NCBI RefSeq assembly: GCF_001598855.1
Contig: NZ_BCZS01000016.1
Span: 62,001 to 126,000, forward strand
Direction: 5' to 3'
DNA length: 64,000 nucleotides
Origin: Pluralibacter gergoviae ATCC 33028 = NBRC 105706
Lineage (GTDB): Bacteria; Pseudomonadota; Gammaproteobacteria; Enterobacterales; Enterobacteriaceae
Of this stretch, positions 7,984 to 17,159 are shown one piece after another (within the stretch, counting starts at the first letter, position 1; the number at the start of each line of letters is the position of its first letter). The notes beneath the pieces were generated by a model. That model was not told the DNA's origin. It saw nothing but the letters and a program-made list of their open reading frames with translations, and ran no database searches. Made by a program: the position numbers and the translations under genes.

Positions 7984-8469
7984 TTAAATATGGTAAACGT
8001 CAATGACCTGACGGATGTAATCATTGTTCAGGCGCACGGTTTTGCGTACGATCTGCGGCTTATCGTTGTGCTCAGCCAGCGTGCAGATCGTCGATCCGAA
8101 GTAGGCATCGGTGTGCTGGTAGCGGTAGTTATAGGTAACCCAGCTGTAGCGCACCTCCACCCCCTGCGCGTTCTCGCCCAGCAGCTCGACGTTGCTTATG
8201 ATGTGCGTCGTGCGCGGCTCAGGCGTACTGGCGCCCGAGCGCTCGGTTTTTATGCGGTAGACCCTGTCCTCAAGTCCTTCCCGGTTCGGATAGTAAATCA
8301 GCGACAGCTCGCGCTGCGGATCGGTGGTCAGCCTGTCGTCATCGCTCCAGGCGGGCATCCAGAACACCACATCCGGGCTGTAGCAGGTCAGCCACTCGTC
8401 CCACTGGCGGTCATCGAGCAGGCGGGCTTCGTAGTAGAGGAACTGGCGGACGGTTTCGAGATTAAGCAT
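7984..8469 (-). CDS. benB: BenB, benzoate 1,2-dioxygenase small (beta) subunit
   Basis: 161 residues of the ring-hydroxylating dioxygenase beta-subunit family. It packs against BenA in the alpha3-beta3 oxygenase and has no metal centre. The N-terminal FLYYEARLLDDRQWDEWL region and the WVTYNYRY segment are typical of the family. The ATG at 8469 shares one base with the benA TGA, with GGAGGTGG just upstream inside benA. This gives tight coupling and equal synthesis of the two subunits. Confidence 0.95.
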   Translation of the reverse strand: MLNLETVRQFLYYEARLLDDRQWDEWLTCYSPDVVFWMPAWSDDDRLTTDPQRELSLIYYPNREGLEDRVYRIKTERSGASTPEPRTTHIISNVELLGENAQGVEVRYSWVTYNYRYQHTDAYFGSTICTLAEHNDKPQIVRKTVRLNNDYIRQVIDVYHI

Positions 8470-9851
8470 CACGCCACCTCCACGCGCTGGGTGATCGAGG
8501 CGTCATAGCGCTGCTGCTCTTTCTCCAGCGCATCCAGCATCACCGTTTGCCAGTGGTGGTGGTGAGCGATATAGAGCGCTTCGTCCTCAGATTTGACGCC
8601 GCTCATGATCGGCGCAAAACCGGCGTGCTGCGCATGTTCATCCGGCCCTTCAACCCAGCGCACCGCCCCGCGGCTCAGGTCGCTCCACGGCAGATTCTCG
8701 CCGAGATAGCCGCGCTGGCAGGCGCTGAACTCCTCAAGATCGTCCGGCGTCCCCATGCCGCTAACGTTAAAGAAATCCTCATACTGGCGGATACGCAGCG
8801 CCCGGTCTGCGCCTGACTCGCCTTTTGGCGCGAAGCACCAGATGGTGACTTCGGTTTTATCCACCGAAATGGGGCGTATCACGCGGATCTGCGTTGAAAA
8901 CTGATCCATTAAATAGACATTGGGGTAGAGGCACAGATTACGGGTTTCATTGACCATCAGATCCGCGCGGCGCTCACCGAATTCAGCTTCCAGGCGTTCG
9001 CGCTGGGCGTAGACCGGGCGCACCTCCGGGTTCATCACCCGGGTCCACAGCAGCATATGGCCGTTGTCAAAACCGTAGCCGCCGCCGGTGCTTTTCGACC
9101 AGCCGTTGGCATCCACCGTATGCGTCCCCGCGGCTTCATAGTTGCGGCGGGACATGGTCGAGGCGTAGTTCCAGTGCACCACGCTGACGTGATAGCCGTC
9201 GGCGCCGTTCTCCGCGCCGAGCTTCCAGTTGCCTTCATAGACATAGCTGGAGGAGCCGTTCAGCACCTCCAGCCCGTCCGCCGCCTGATCGACAATCAGA
9301 TCGATAATCTTGCAGGTTTCCCCCAGATAATCCTGCAGGGGCTGGACGTCGTCGCTGAGGCTGCCGAATAAAAATCCGCGGTAGGAGGCAAAGCGCGGCA
9401 GTTTTTTCAGGTCATGGGAGCCCTCGTGCTTGAAGTTATCCGGGTAACCGCCGGTGCTCTCATCTTTGGCCTTCAGCAGCTTGCCGTTATTGCTGAACGT
9501 CCAGCCGTGGAAGGGGCAGGTAAATGAATTTTTATTGCCTTTTTTACGCCGGCAAAGCATCGCCCCGCGGTGGGCGCAGCTGTTGATCAGCGCGTGGAGT
9601 TCATTCTTTTTGTCCCTGGTAATAATGACCGGCTGGCGGCCCAGCGTCAGGGTATAATAATCGCCCGGCTCCGGGATCTGGCTTTCGTGGGCAAGAAAAA
9701 CCCAATTACCTTCAAAGATATACTTCATTTCCAGATTAAATAACTGCTCGTCGGTAAATATCGAACGGTGGCAACGGTAAATATGGTTATCGCGATCGGC
9801 AATTAACGCATTGCTGACTCGGTCTTTAAGCGCTGAGATCATTTTTTGCAT
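8469..9851 (-). CDS. benA: BenA, benzoate 1,2-dioxygenase large (alpha) subunit
   Basis: 460 residues. It holds the Rieske [2Fe-2S] centre and the mononuclear iron that adds O2 to benzoate. The Rieske ligands are visible as CAHRG and CPFHGW (about residues 93-116). The catalytic iron region reads NGADGYHVSVVHWN (about 214-227), with two histidines; the third ligand, an aspartate, lies further along. The ATG at 9851 has AGGAGG eight bases upstream. The gene follows catA on the same strand after a 92-base gap, so catA-benABCD probably form one unit. Confidence 0.95.
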   Translation of the reverse strand: MQKMISALKDRVSNALIADRDNHIYRCHRSIFTDEQLFNLEMKYIFEGNWVFLAHESQIPEPGDYYTLTLGRQPVIITRDKKNELHALINSCAHRGAMLCRRKKGNKNSFTCPFHGWTFSNNGKLLKAKDESTGGYPDNFKHEGSHDLKKLPRFASYRGFLFGSLSDDVQPLQDYLGETCKIIDLIVDQAADGLEVLNGSSSYVYEGNWKLGAENGADGYHVSVVHWNYASTMSRRNYEAAGTHTVDANGWSKSTGGGYGFDNGHMLLWTRVMNPEVRPVYAQRERLEAEFGERRADLMVNETRNLCLYPNVYLMDQFSTQIRVIRPISVDKTEVTIWCFAPKGESGADRALRIRQYEDFFNVSGMGTPDDLEEFSACQRGYLGENLPWSDLSRGAVRWVEGPDEHAQHAGFAPIMSGVKSEDEALYIAHHHHWQTVMLDALEKEQQRYDASITQRVEVA

Positions 9852-9943
9852 GAGTCAGGTCCTCCTGCATGCGGCAGAATAAAATCGGTGATAAATGAAA
9901 TTGTGCTCTGGCGCCTGCGCCGGGGCAGGCGAATACGGCGAGG

Positions 9944-10888
9944 CTATTCGCCTACGCGGGGCCGGTTGATGCGCTGCTCCTCATCGACGCTGAGCGCCTC
10001 CGGGAGCGTGAAGTCAAAGCGCACTTCCGTGTGTTCGCCCTCCAGGCCGCGCGCCTCAATCAGGCTCCGGTCCGTGACTTTCAGCGGATCGGCAATCAGC
10101 CCCTCCCGCGTCGCAAAGGCAAAATCGTCCCAGAGGTATTTATCGCCGCTGAGGTTTATCTGACTGGTTAAATGCCGGTAGCCCGGCGCGGAGACAAAAA
10201 AGTGTATGTGTGCCGGGCGGTTACCGTGGCGGCCCAGCAGATTAAGCAGCTTCTGCGTGGGGCCTTCCGGCGGGCAGCCATAGCCCGAAGGGACAATACT
10301 GCGCACGCTATAGCGACCATCGGCCCCGGTGCGGATGCGGCGGCGTAAATTGTATTCGCTCTGGCTTTTATCAAAGAACGAATAGTTTCCCAGCGTGTTG
10401 GCATGCCAGATATCGACAATCGCATTGGCAATAGGCTCTCCGTGGGTATTGTTTACCTGTCCGTGCAGCCACATCACCTCACCGCGGTCCCGGCCGTCGT
10501 CCATCCGGGCAAAGCCTTCGCTCAGCGGCGAGTTCGCCACATACAGCGGCCCCTCAATGGTGCGCGGCGTACCCTCAACGCCATGGCTCGCCGCGTCGAT
10601 AGCCTCCTGACGCAGGTCGAGGAAATGCTCCAGTCCCAGCCCCGCCGCCAGCAGGGCCGCCTCTTTCTGGCCTCCAAGCTCGTGGAGGTAATTCACGCCG
10701 TGCCAGAACTCCTCTTCGCTGATGTTGTACTCCTCAATCAGCCCGCAGATGTTTTCCAGCAGTTGATGAACAATGGCTTTTACCCGCTCATCTCCCGCCG
10801 GCGCGTTGAGTCCGGCCCCTTCACGCAGCAGCGATTGAATCTCAGGCTGCCGGATAAACGACAATTTTTGTGAAACTACATTGCTCAT
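9944..10888 (-). CDS. catA: CatA, catechol 1,2-dioxygenase
   Basis: 314 residues. It cleaves catechol between its hydroxyls to cis,cis-muconate with a non-haem Fe(III). The helical N-terminal dimerisation region (about 1-110) is followed by the beta-sandwich with the iron ligands: the tyrosine in TIEGPLYV, the tyrosine in PSGYGCP, and the histidines in RPAHIHFF. The ATG at 10888 has GAGG upstream and gives the usual family start; the frame is open to 11035, but that part crosses the promoter. The next pathway enzymes, catB and catC, are not adjacent and are not in this window. Confidence 0.95.
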   Translation of the reverse strand: MSNVVSQKLSFIRQPEIQSLLREGAGLNAPAGDERVKAIVHQLLENICGLIEEYNISEEEFWHGVNYLHELGGQKEAALLAAGLGLEHFLDLRQEAIDAASHGVEGTPRTIEGPLYVANSPLSEGFARMDDGRDRGEVMWLHGQVNNTHGEPIANAIVDIWHANTLGNYSFFDKSQSEYNLRRRIRTGADGRYSVRSIVPSGYGCPPEGPTQKLLNLLGRHGNRPAHIHFFVSAPGYRHLTSQINLSGDKYLWDDFAFATREGLIADPLKVTDRSLIEARGLEGEHTEVRFDFTLPEALSVDEEQRINRPRVGE

Positions 10889-11198
10889 AAATGCCTCACG
10901 TCTCTTCTTGTGCAGGGTCTCGATTTCCGTATGCAATCGTGTTTTTTCACCATAGGTCCCATAACCGATGGTTAACAAACCAATAACCATAAGTGACTTA
11001 ATCCTGACAATAGGGCGCAGTTTGGGCACTGACAACGGCGATAATCGAAGTTTTGTGCGATTATCGACGTGATTGTTATATTAAGGTTAATAGTGTGATC
11101 GGTGTGGTAAAATCATCACACAAGATCCGCGTACTCTTTTTTCGCCTTATAGTGGTATTCCGGTGAGCAGATGAAATTCGTCGATGGAGAGGGATAAC
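10889..11198. promoter_or_regulatory. Divergent promoter region between catA and the IclR regulator
   Basis: 310 bases without a credible gene. It holds the paired CGATWATCG sites (11039-11066, listed separately) and a second inverted repeat, GTGTGAT at 11093-11099 and ATCACAC at 11115-11121, with 15 bases between the arms. The second repeat does not have CRP-site spacing and its protein is unknown. The region probably carries promoters in both directions. Confidence 0.6.
11039..11066. promoter_or_regulatory. Paired PcaR-type operator at catA / IclR regulator
   Basis: Two nine-base sites, CGATAATCG at 11039-11047 and CGATTATCG at 11058-11066, start 19 bp apart. The second sits in GTGCGATTATCGACG, which resembles the PcaR binding sequence reported in Pseudomonas putida (from memory, GTTCGATAATCGCAC and its complement). 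Spacing and sequence are nearly the same as in the pcaI/pcaR promoter. Confidence 0.65.
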
Positions 11199-11996
11199 AT
11201 GGCCGATAAACACACACCCGACCACACGCGTGTGCAGGTCACTCAAAACCCCAATTTTATGCTGTCGCTGGCCCGCGGGCTTGAGGTACTGAATGCATTC
11301 ACGCCCCAGCGTCAAAGGCTGACCATTTCCCAGCTCAGTCAGAAAACGCAAATTTCGCGCGCCGCGGTGCGCCGCTGCCTCTATACGCTGGCGGCGCTCG
11401 GGATGGTTCACAGTCCCGACGGTCGCAGCTACGAACTTCTTCCCCGCGTACTGGCGGTAGGCCACGCCTACCTTGCCGGCACGCCGCTGGCGAAGGTGGC
11501 GCAGCACGCGCTGGATGGCCTCAGTAAGCACCTTCATCAATCCTGCTCCGCCGCCACGCTGGATGGCGATAATATTCTCTACATTGCCCGCGCGGCGGTG
11601 AATAATCTGCTGAGTGTCGATATCGGCCGCGGAAGCCGCCTGCCGGCATGGGCAACCTCGATGGGACGCGTGCTGCTGAGCGCCCTGCCGCAGGAGCAGC
11701 TGGAATTGGCGCTGACGCGTGCCAGCTTAGTACGCTACACGCCGCACACCCTGTGCGATATCCCGGGTCTTCGTGATGAGATAGCCAGAGTCAGGATGCA
11801 GGGGTACGCGCTGGCTGACAGGCAAATAGAGCTTGGGCTGTGCTCTCTGGCGGTTCCCCTGCTCTCCCGCGGCGGTCAGGTTATCGCGGCGCTCAACGTC
11901 GGCGTCCCGGCGACGTCGATGACCCCTGATGCCCTCAAGGATACGGCGCTTGCCCCGCTGCGCTACGCCGCAATGGAACTGTCGCTGCAGCTGTAG
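11199..11996 (+). CDS. IclR-family regulator of the catA-ben genes (PcaR/PcaU/CatR group)
   Basis: 265 residues from the ATG at 11199, preceded by GAGAGGG; an earlier ATG at 11184 overlaps that site. The winged helix-turn-helix (about 25-80) contains SRAAVRRCLYTL, almost the same as the PcaR encoded at 30476. The effector domain (about 90-260) has ATLDGDNILYIAR and SRLPAWATSMGRVLL, typical of the PcaR/PcaU/CatR group that senses muconate, protocatechuate or oxoadipate. It is divergent from catA, and the paired operator lies between them. It most likely activates catA-benABCD when the inducer builds up, but the inducer is unknown. Confidence 0.9.
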   Translation: MADKHTPDHTRVQVTQNPNFMLSLARGLEVLNAFTPQRQRLTISQLSQKTQISRAAVRRCLYTLAALGMVHSPDGRSYELLPRVLAVGHAYLAGTPLAKVAQHALDGLSKHLHQSCSAATLDGDNILYIARAAVNNLLSVDIGRGSRLPAWATSMGRVLLSALPQEQLELALTRASLVRYTPHTLCDIPGLRDEIARVRMQGYALADRQIELGLCSLAVPLLSRGGQVIAALNVGVPATSMTPDALKDTALAPLRYAAMELSLQL

Positions 11997-12070
11997 CTCA
12001 GGCGGGAGGTTGAGGAGGCTTACCGTCCCCTTTGGTTGGCTCAGGTATGATGTCGAAGAGGTTTTATCCT

Positions 12071-12973
12071 ATGGAAGCTGGCGAGATTGCATCCTTTTTA
12101 TGCAGCACATTTGGCCTGCAGAATAATAAGGCACCGGCCTTCAGCAAGGGGTGCGGTTCGCTGCGCTATATCACCACGCCGTGCGGCGTGTTTGCCGATA
12201 TTGATAAATTTAATCATACGATTGTTCCCGTACCGACTGCACAATATGGCGAGCGGCTGGTATTCAAACTGGTGGTTGACGGGGAGATCTGCATCAGAAA
12301 TCGGGCAGGCGAACAGTGGCTGGCCCGCGGTTCGTTATTTCTCACCACGCTGACGCCTGGCTATGAGGAGTCGTTCACCTCGCCGGGAACGCTCTTTGCC
12401 ATTGCCTGCGAGAAGCATCGCTGCCAGAGGATAATGCCGCTGCTCAGAAGGGATAATGGCGTCGCGATGCAGCTTAACCATAGCGACTTTCAGTATCTGA
12501 CCCAGCTTATCAATCACTATATTGATAACGGCGGGAAAATAAGCAGCGCGCTTTCCACCGTGAATAGCGAAATGATCATCGCCCTTCTCGGCGAGATGCT
12601 ACTTCAGAGCCCGCCCCCCAGACAGGCCCGCCTGACGGCCAGAAACCACAACATTATTGCCATCGAGTCCTATATCTCGGAGCATCTTCATAATCCGCAG
12701 TTGGACGCGAATAGGGTCTCTGAAGGCGTTCGCCTGAGCGTTAATTATATTAATCGGCTGCTGGCTGAGGATAATCTCTCGCTCATGAAGCTGGTGTGGC
12801 AGCGCAGGCTGGACGAGGCAAAAATGTTACTGCAGACCCCGGCAATGCAGCACCTGCAGCTGGCAGAAATCGCCTGGCAGTGCGGCTTTCGCAGCCAGTC
12901 GCATTTCTGTCAGGCTTTCAAAAAACGCTTTGGCGCCACGCCGAAAGCAGTACGGGCCGCTCACCTGGACTGA
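12071..12973 (+). CDS. AraC-family transcriptional regulator
   Basis: 300 residues. The N-terminal two thirds look like an AraC-binding-like cupin sensor; the C-terminal 100 residues hold the two AraC helix-turn-helices (ESYISEHLHNPQLDANRVSE and LQLAEIAWQCGFRSQSHFCQ). The ATG at 12071 has AAGAGG nine bases upstream; in-frame starts at 12047 or 12032 are possible. The architecture resembles FeaR, the activator of aromatic amine and aldehyde oxidation in E. coli, but I cannot claim orthology. It is convergent with the aldehyde dehydrogenase gene and probably controls the three genes that follow it. Confidence 0.85.
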   Translation: MEAGEIASFLCSTFGLQNNKAPAFSKGCGSLRYITTPCGVFADIDKFNHTIVPVPTAQYGERLVFKLVVDGEICIRNRAGEQWLARGSLFLTTLTPGYEESFTSPGTLFAIACEKHRCQRIMPLLRRDNGVAMQLNHSDFQYLTQLINHYIDNGGKISSALSTVNSEMIIALLGEMLLQSPPPRQARLTARNHNIIAIESYISEHLHNPQLDANRVSEGVRLSVNYINRLLAEDNLSLMKLVWQRRLDEAKMLLQTPAMQHLQLAEIAWQCGFRSQSHFCQAFKKRFGATPKAVRAAHLD

Positions 12974-12979
12974 TAGCGC

Positions 12980-14287
12980 TTACGACGCCCGCACGGTGCG
13001 TATTGAGCGGACGTGGGAGTAAATATCAAAGCTGAATTTTCCGTGATATTTACCGATGCCCGACGGGCCAATTCCGCCAAACGGCAGTTCACTCGACAGA
13101 ACATGGGTCATAATATCGTTGATCTGCGCATCTCCCGATTGCACGGTTTTAATGAACGACAGGGCCTTCTCCGTATCCCTGCTGAAGATATATAGCGCAA
13201 GCGGCCGGGCGTGGTAGCGGATAATATTCTCCCGGCACTCCGTAAGGTCCCTGTAGGTGACAACCGGCAAAATCGGACCAAAGATCTCCTCCTGCATCAG
13301 GGCGTCGTCCCAGCCCACGCGGCTGACGACGGTGGCCGAAAATTGCCTTGTCGCTTCGCTGTACTCGCCGCCGGTTTCCACGTTACCGCGCGTCTGCTGC
13401 AGATAACCTGCCAGTTTCTGGATTTGCCGGCTATTAACGATTTTGCCGATACTTTGCTGCCCATACGCGGCGGCAACCCGCGCCGTCAGCCGGGAGACTA
13501 TCTCATCATGCCTGTCTTCAGGTACCAGAAGATAATCCGGCGCCACGCAGGTCTGGCCGCTATTCAGATACTTGGCAAACAGCAGGCGCTCAATCAGATG
13601 GTCAATGTCCGCGTCGTCAAAGACCACCACCGGGCATTTGCCCCCCAGCTCCAGTACGACGGGAGCAAGCTGCTCCGCCGCCGCTTTCATAACGATTTTC
13701 CCGACCTGCGGGCTGCCGGTAAAGAAATAGAAGTCAAAGGGCTTCGCGAGTAATAGCTCGTTTTCTTTTCTTCCGCCCTCCACTACGGCCACATAAGCGG
13801 GCGGGAATGAGAGATCGATAATCTTTTTGATGATTTTCGAGGTCTCTGGGGTGGCTTCCGAGGGCTTGAGGATCGCCGTATTTCCCGCCGCAATGGCGCC
13901 CACCAGCGGCGTCAGCGTCAGATTAAACGGATAGTTGAAGGGACCGATCACGTAGCACACGCCAAACGGCTCGCGGCAGATACGCCCTTCAGATCCGGCC
14001 AGCGTACCGCTCAGCATAAATACATCATCACGGGCCCACTGCGCGAGCCCCTCAAGGGCACTGTCAATCTCTTCCACGACCGCGCCAATTTCCACCCGAT
14101 CAACGATCTCCGGCGTTTTCCCGAGATCGCTCTCAAGCGCCGTATATATGTGTTGACGATGCTGGAAAATGACCTCTTTTAATTTCCGTAACGCCGCCAG
14201 GCGCACCGCGAGATCGCGCGTCTTGCCGGCATAAAACCAGGCTTTCTGCTGTTTAAAAATATCATCGATCGCATTTTCACTATTCAT
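12980..14287 (-). CDS. Aldehyde dehydrogenase, ALDH3 / coniferyl-aldehyde type
   Basis: 435 residues, without the N-terminal extension of most tetrameric ALDHs, as in the dimeric ALDH3 group (fatty, benzyl and coniferyl aldehyde dehydrogenases). Cofactor and active-site motifs are FTGSPQVGK (about 189-197), VLELGGKCP near residue 213 with the general-base glutamate, and NSGQTCVAPDY near 247 with the nucleophilic cysteine. It should oxidise an aldehyde to an acid with NAD(P)+. It is probably cotranscribed with the outer-membrane protein gene, which ends 19 bases upstream. Beside a GMC alcohol oxidoreductase and a benzoate operon, an aryl or medium-chain aldehyde is a sensible guess. Confidence 0.9.
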   Translation of the reverse strand: MNSENAIDDIFKQQKAWFYAGKTRDLAVRLAALRKLKEVIFQHRQHIYTALESDLGKTPEIVDRVEIGAVVEEIDSALEGLAQWARDDVFMLSGTLAGSEGRICREPFGVCYVIGPFNYPFNLTLTPLVGAIAAGNTAILKPSEATPETSKIIKKIIDLSFPPAYVAVVEGGRKENELLLAKPFDFYFFTGSPQVGKIVMKAAAEQLAPVVLELGGKCPVVVFDDADIDHLIERLLFAKYLNSGQTCVAPDYLLVPEDRHDEIVSRLTARVAAAYGQQSIGKIVNSRQIQKLAGYLQQTRGNVETGGEYSEATRQFSATVVSRVGWDDALMQEEIFGPILPVVTYRDLTECRENIIRYHARPLALYIFSRDTEKALSFIKTVQSGDAQINDIMTHVLSSELPFGGIGPSGIGKYHGKFSFDIYSHVRSIRTVRAS

Positions 14288-14305
14288 AGACTTTCTCTGC
14301 GTAAT

Positions 14306-15190
14306 TTAAAAGACATACAGGAATCTGAGATTCACGCCGCTATCTTTCCGATAGCCGCTGTTAACATCAACATCGTGAATAAGTTGCGTACTCACCTGAA
14401 AATGACCGGCAAACAGCTGTTGATACTCAAGACGAAGCTGCTGCGATGACGTTTTACTGTCACTGTAATCATTATCGATATACTGCCGCCCGCCCATCAG
14501 TACCGAATAGCCGAGCGCGATTTTCTGCCGCGGGTTCAGGTCATAGCGTAGGTTGGTCTGCACTTGATAGGTGGGATGCTGCTTCAGCGTCTGGTGGCCA
14601 TCATTGCCCGCATCGGTATTATGGCCATAGAATACCGAGTCCTGATAAAGCTCAAGGCTAAATTTATCATAAATGGGTTCGACCCAGCCTAACTGCAAAT
14701 CGAATTTATAGCGGTTTTCACCGATATTGATATTACGATGCCGGTCATATTTTCCCAGCGGTACGGTCAGTAATGGCGTTACGCCAAAATAGCGTCCGAT
14801 ATAGCCCGCCGTCGGCTGGTTGACTAACCAGAATGTAGCCCCAATTATCGGGTCACTAAATCCGGTCGCATTCCCTAACGACTGCCCGTTAACGCTGGCA
14901 TTTCTGACGCTACCGTAAGGAATGAGTATCTGCGGATCGACGATAATCCCGCCAATCTCAGCGTAGTGGATCAGACGCAGGATCGACATTTCCGTTCTGA
15001 GATATCCCTCCTGCTTTTTTCCCTGCTGATAGTAGTGATTAGCCTCGCTGTACTGCAGATACAGGGCCGCTAAATTCGTCCCCGCCGGCATCGCATCATA
15101 ATCGCCGGCATTGATATCCACGGCGCAGGCGCCCGTGGCATACAGCGCGCTGGCACATCCCAGTAATGCTGGAAGGATAACCGATTTCAT
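14306..15190 (-). CDS. Outer-membrane protein of the phenol-degradation MetA-like family
   Basis: 294 residues starting with a signal peptide: basic start, hydrophobic core to about residue 18, and a likely cut after GACA. The rest is rich in alternating aromatic strands and ends in RFLYVF, the terminal-phenylalanine signature of outer-membrane beta barrels. It resembles the family called MetA-pathway of phenol degradation (SphA-like), whose members are thought to help hydrophobic substrates cross the outer membrane. I chose the ATG at 15190 because it gives the signal peptide; the frame is open to 15310. It heads a two-gene unit with the aldehyde dehydrogenase. Confidence 0.75.
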   Translation of the reverse strand: MKSVILPALLGCASALYATGACAVDINAGDYDAMPAGTNLAALYLQYSEANHYYQQGKKQEGYLRTEMSILRLIHYAEIGGIIVDPQILIPYGSVRNASVNGQSLGNATGFSDPIIGATFWLVNQPTAGYIGRYFGVTPLLTVPLGKYDRHRNINIGENRYKFDLQLGWVEPIYDKFSLELYQDSVFYGHNTDAGNDGHQTLKQHPTYQVQTNLRYDLNPRQKIALGYSVLMGGRQYIDNDYSDSKTSSQQLRLEYQQLFAGHFQVSTQLIHDVDVNSGYRKDSGVNLRFLYVF

Positions 15191-15501
15191 TATATTTATT
15201 CCCGAATAGAGTAAACAGGCAGCTGGTAAGAGTAATGACAACATCAATCTAACAATAATTAAACATGGTTTTTTAGCGTCCTGTGCATTTGTTTTTATTG
15301 AAATGTGCACAAAACAAAAAATACAAACAAAAACATGGCGTTATTAAAATAGTTTATTTTATCATTCATTGCTGTTTTTATTTTTAGAGCATTGCGTCAG
15401 TTAACATTATTGTTAATATAAATTAACGCCAGTACCTTACCTGAAACCCTGCTCCCGCCTTTTGATAATCATAGCGGGCCGTCTGTCATTAAGGATTTAA
15501 A
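15191..15501. promoter_or_regulatory. A+T-rich divergent promoter region
   Basis: 311 bases without a gene between the outer-membrane protein gene (leftward) and the GMC oxidoreductase gene (rightward). It is far richer in A and T than its surroundings, with many runs of A and T around 15300-15420. It should hold promoters in both directions and sites for the neighbouring AraC regulator; no operator is obvious by eye. High A+T could also mean H-NS binding. Confidence 0.5.
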
Positions 15502-17088
15502 ATGTCTGAACATGATTTTGATATATTAATTATCGGCAGCGGAGCTGCCGGCTGCGTGATTGCCGGACATCTCGCCGAAAAAACAAAAGCAAAAATTATC
15601 GTCCTCGAAGCCGGGAGCCGCGATAAAGATCCGCTCATTCATATTCCGGCAGGCTATGGCCGTATTCTGGCTAAAGACCACCACGTCTGGCCTTACGATA
15701 CCATTCCCCAGCACGGCACGACCCGGCGATTCCGAATGGGTAAAGTCGTGGGCGGGGGATCATCCATTAATGCAATGTGTTACGTACGCGGGCAGAAGCG
15801 CGATTTCGATAGCTGGTACCAGGCCAGCGGCCGCGACGGCGACTGGTCCTTTGAGAATATCTGGAAAACGTTTATCGAGCAGGAGAAGAGCGACACTTTT
15901 CATAATAAGCACCACGGTATTGATGGATCTCTGGCCGTTCAACTTCCGCGCGGGATTAATACGCTCAACCAGTACTGCCTGAAAGCGTTCCAGGAGTATG
16001 GCCTTCCCTACAATCCTGACTACAACGGCGATACTCAGATAGGCGTTTCCCCCGTCCAGAGTAACGTGAGCGATGGCAAACGGTGCAGCGCGTACGTTGC
16101 CCATCTCAGGCGTCATGTCGATAGCGGTCGGGTGACCCTGCAAACTGATACGGTCGTGCGGCGGATCCTTTTTAAAGGTAATAAGGCCGTTGGCGTGGAA
16201 ACCGGTGATGGTACCCGCCTGATGGCAAAAAACGTGATAGTGTCAGCCGGGGCCGTACAGACACCGAAAATTTTGATGCATTCCGGCATCGGGCCTGCCG
16301 ATCACCTGCAAAAATTTGGCATTCAGCCCCTCATCAATCTTCCGGGCGTGGGTGAAAATTTGCATGACCATCCGATTATTCCGGTCAGCGCCTACGTCAG
16401 GGGAACCCTTGGCTATCAGTCCGCCGCCTCGGGCGCGGGGGCTCTGAAAGCAGGAATGCGCTATTACCTGACCAAAGATGGCCCGGCCTCAGGTAACGGA
16501 ATAGAAACCGTCTCTTACTGGGATCCGCAGGATTTCAGCGCCGAGCCTACGGTGCAGTGCTATCACGAACCCATTATTTCAGACAACGGCCTGACGCCCA
16601 CGGGCACGCGTTCGGGGATCACGTTTGCGCTGGTGGTACTCCAGCCCCGCAGCCGTGGCTCTGTACGTCTGGGAAGCAGAGATCCGCTGGCGATGCCGCT
16701 CATCGACCCGAAATTCATTGATGATAAGTACGATCTTGAGGTGGGTATTCAGGCCGTTAAGGCCATTCGCAAGGTGATGAGCCATGACTCTCTGGCCAGC
16801 GTTCTTGAGGAGGAGGCGATGCCGGGCCCGGCAGTCCAGAGCGATGAGCAGATCGGTGAATTCGTGAAGCGCGTTGCCACCACGATGTGGCATCCGGTCG
16901 GCACCTGCCGAATGGGGGGCGATGAGATGAGCGTTGTTGATGCCGATCTGAAGGTGAAACAGACAGAAAACCTGTATGTGATGGATGCTTCTGTGATGCC
17001 CAACATCACCAGCGGCAATACCAATGCTCCGACGCAGGCGCTGGCGCTGATTGGCGCTAAACGGCTGGTTAAACGCCTCGGCGCTTAG
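15502..17088 (+). CDS. GMC-family FAD-dependent alcohol oxidoreductase (choline dehydrogenase-like)
   Basis: 528 residues. The N-terminal FAD motif is IIGSGAAGCVIA (about 10-21), followed by the GMC signature GKVVGGGSSINAM near residue 80 and the second signature SAGAVQTPKILMHSGIGP near 250. The catalytic histidine is expected in MWHPVGTCRMG (about 463-473). Relatives include choline dehydrogenase, AlkJ-type alkanol dehydrogenases and polyethylene-glycol dehydrogenase. It should oxidise a primary alcohol to an aldehyde, which the neighbouring aldehyde dehydrogenase could take to the acid. It is divergent from that operon. The substrate cannot be read from sequence. Confidence 0.9.
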   Translation: MSEHDFDILIIGSGAAGCVIAGHLAEKTKAKIIVLEAGSRDKDPLIHIPAGYGRILAKDHHVWPYDTIPQHGTTRRFRMGKVVGGGSSINAMCYVRGQKRDFDSWYQASGRDGDWSFENIWKTFIEQEKSDTFHNKHHGIDGSLAVQLPRGINTLNQYCLKAFQEYGLPYNPDYNGDTQIGVSPVQSNVSDGKRCSAYVAHLRRHVDSGRVTLQTDTVVRRILFKGNKAVGVETGDGTRLMAKNVIVSAGAVQTPKILMHSGIGPADHLQKFGIQPLINLPGVGENLHDHPIIPVSAYVRGTLGYQSAASGAGALKAGMRYYLTKDGPASGNGIETVSYWDPQDFSAEPTVQCYHEPIISDNGLTPTGTRSGITFALVVLQPRSRGSVRLGSRDPLAMPLIDPKFIDDKYDLEVGIQAVKAIRKVMSHDSLASVLEEEAMPGPAVQSDEQIGEFVKRVATTMWHPVGTCRMGGDEMSVVDADLKVKQTENLYVMDASVMPNITSGNTNAPTQALALIGAKRLVKRLGA

Positions 17089-17159
17089 CGTTTCTCCCTT
17101 CCGGTGATGGCGCGCAGGACAGCCCGTCGCCGGAAGCCTCTGCGGTTTATTAAAGCAGG

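Noticed and set aside
11093-11121. CRP site at the catA promoter
   Set aside because: The TGTGA/TCACA-like arms are separated by the wrong distance for CRP (TGTGA-N6-TCACA).
17098-17136. Terminator between the GMC oxidoreductase gene and umuC
   Set aside because: Arms CTTCCGG and CCGGAAG are only 7 bp with a 25-base loop and no T run, so the evidence is too weak to list.
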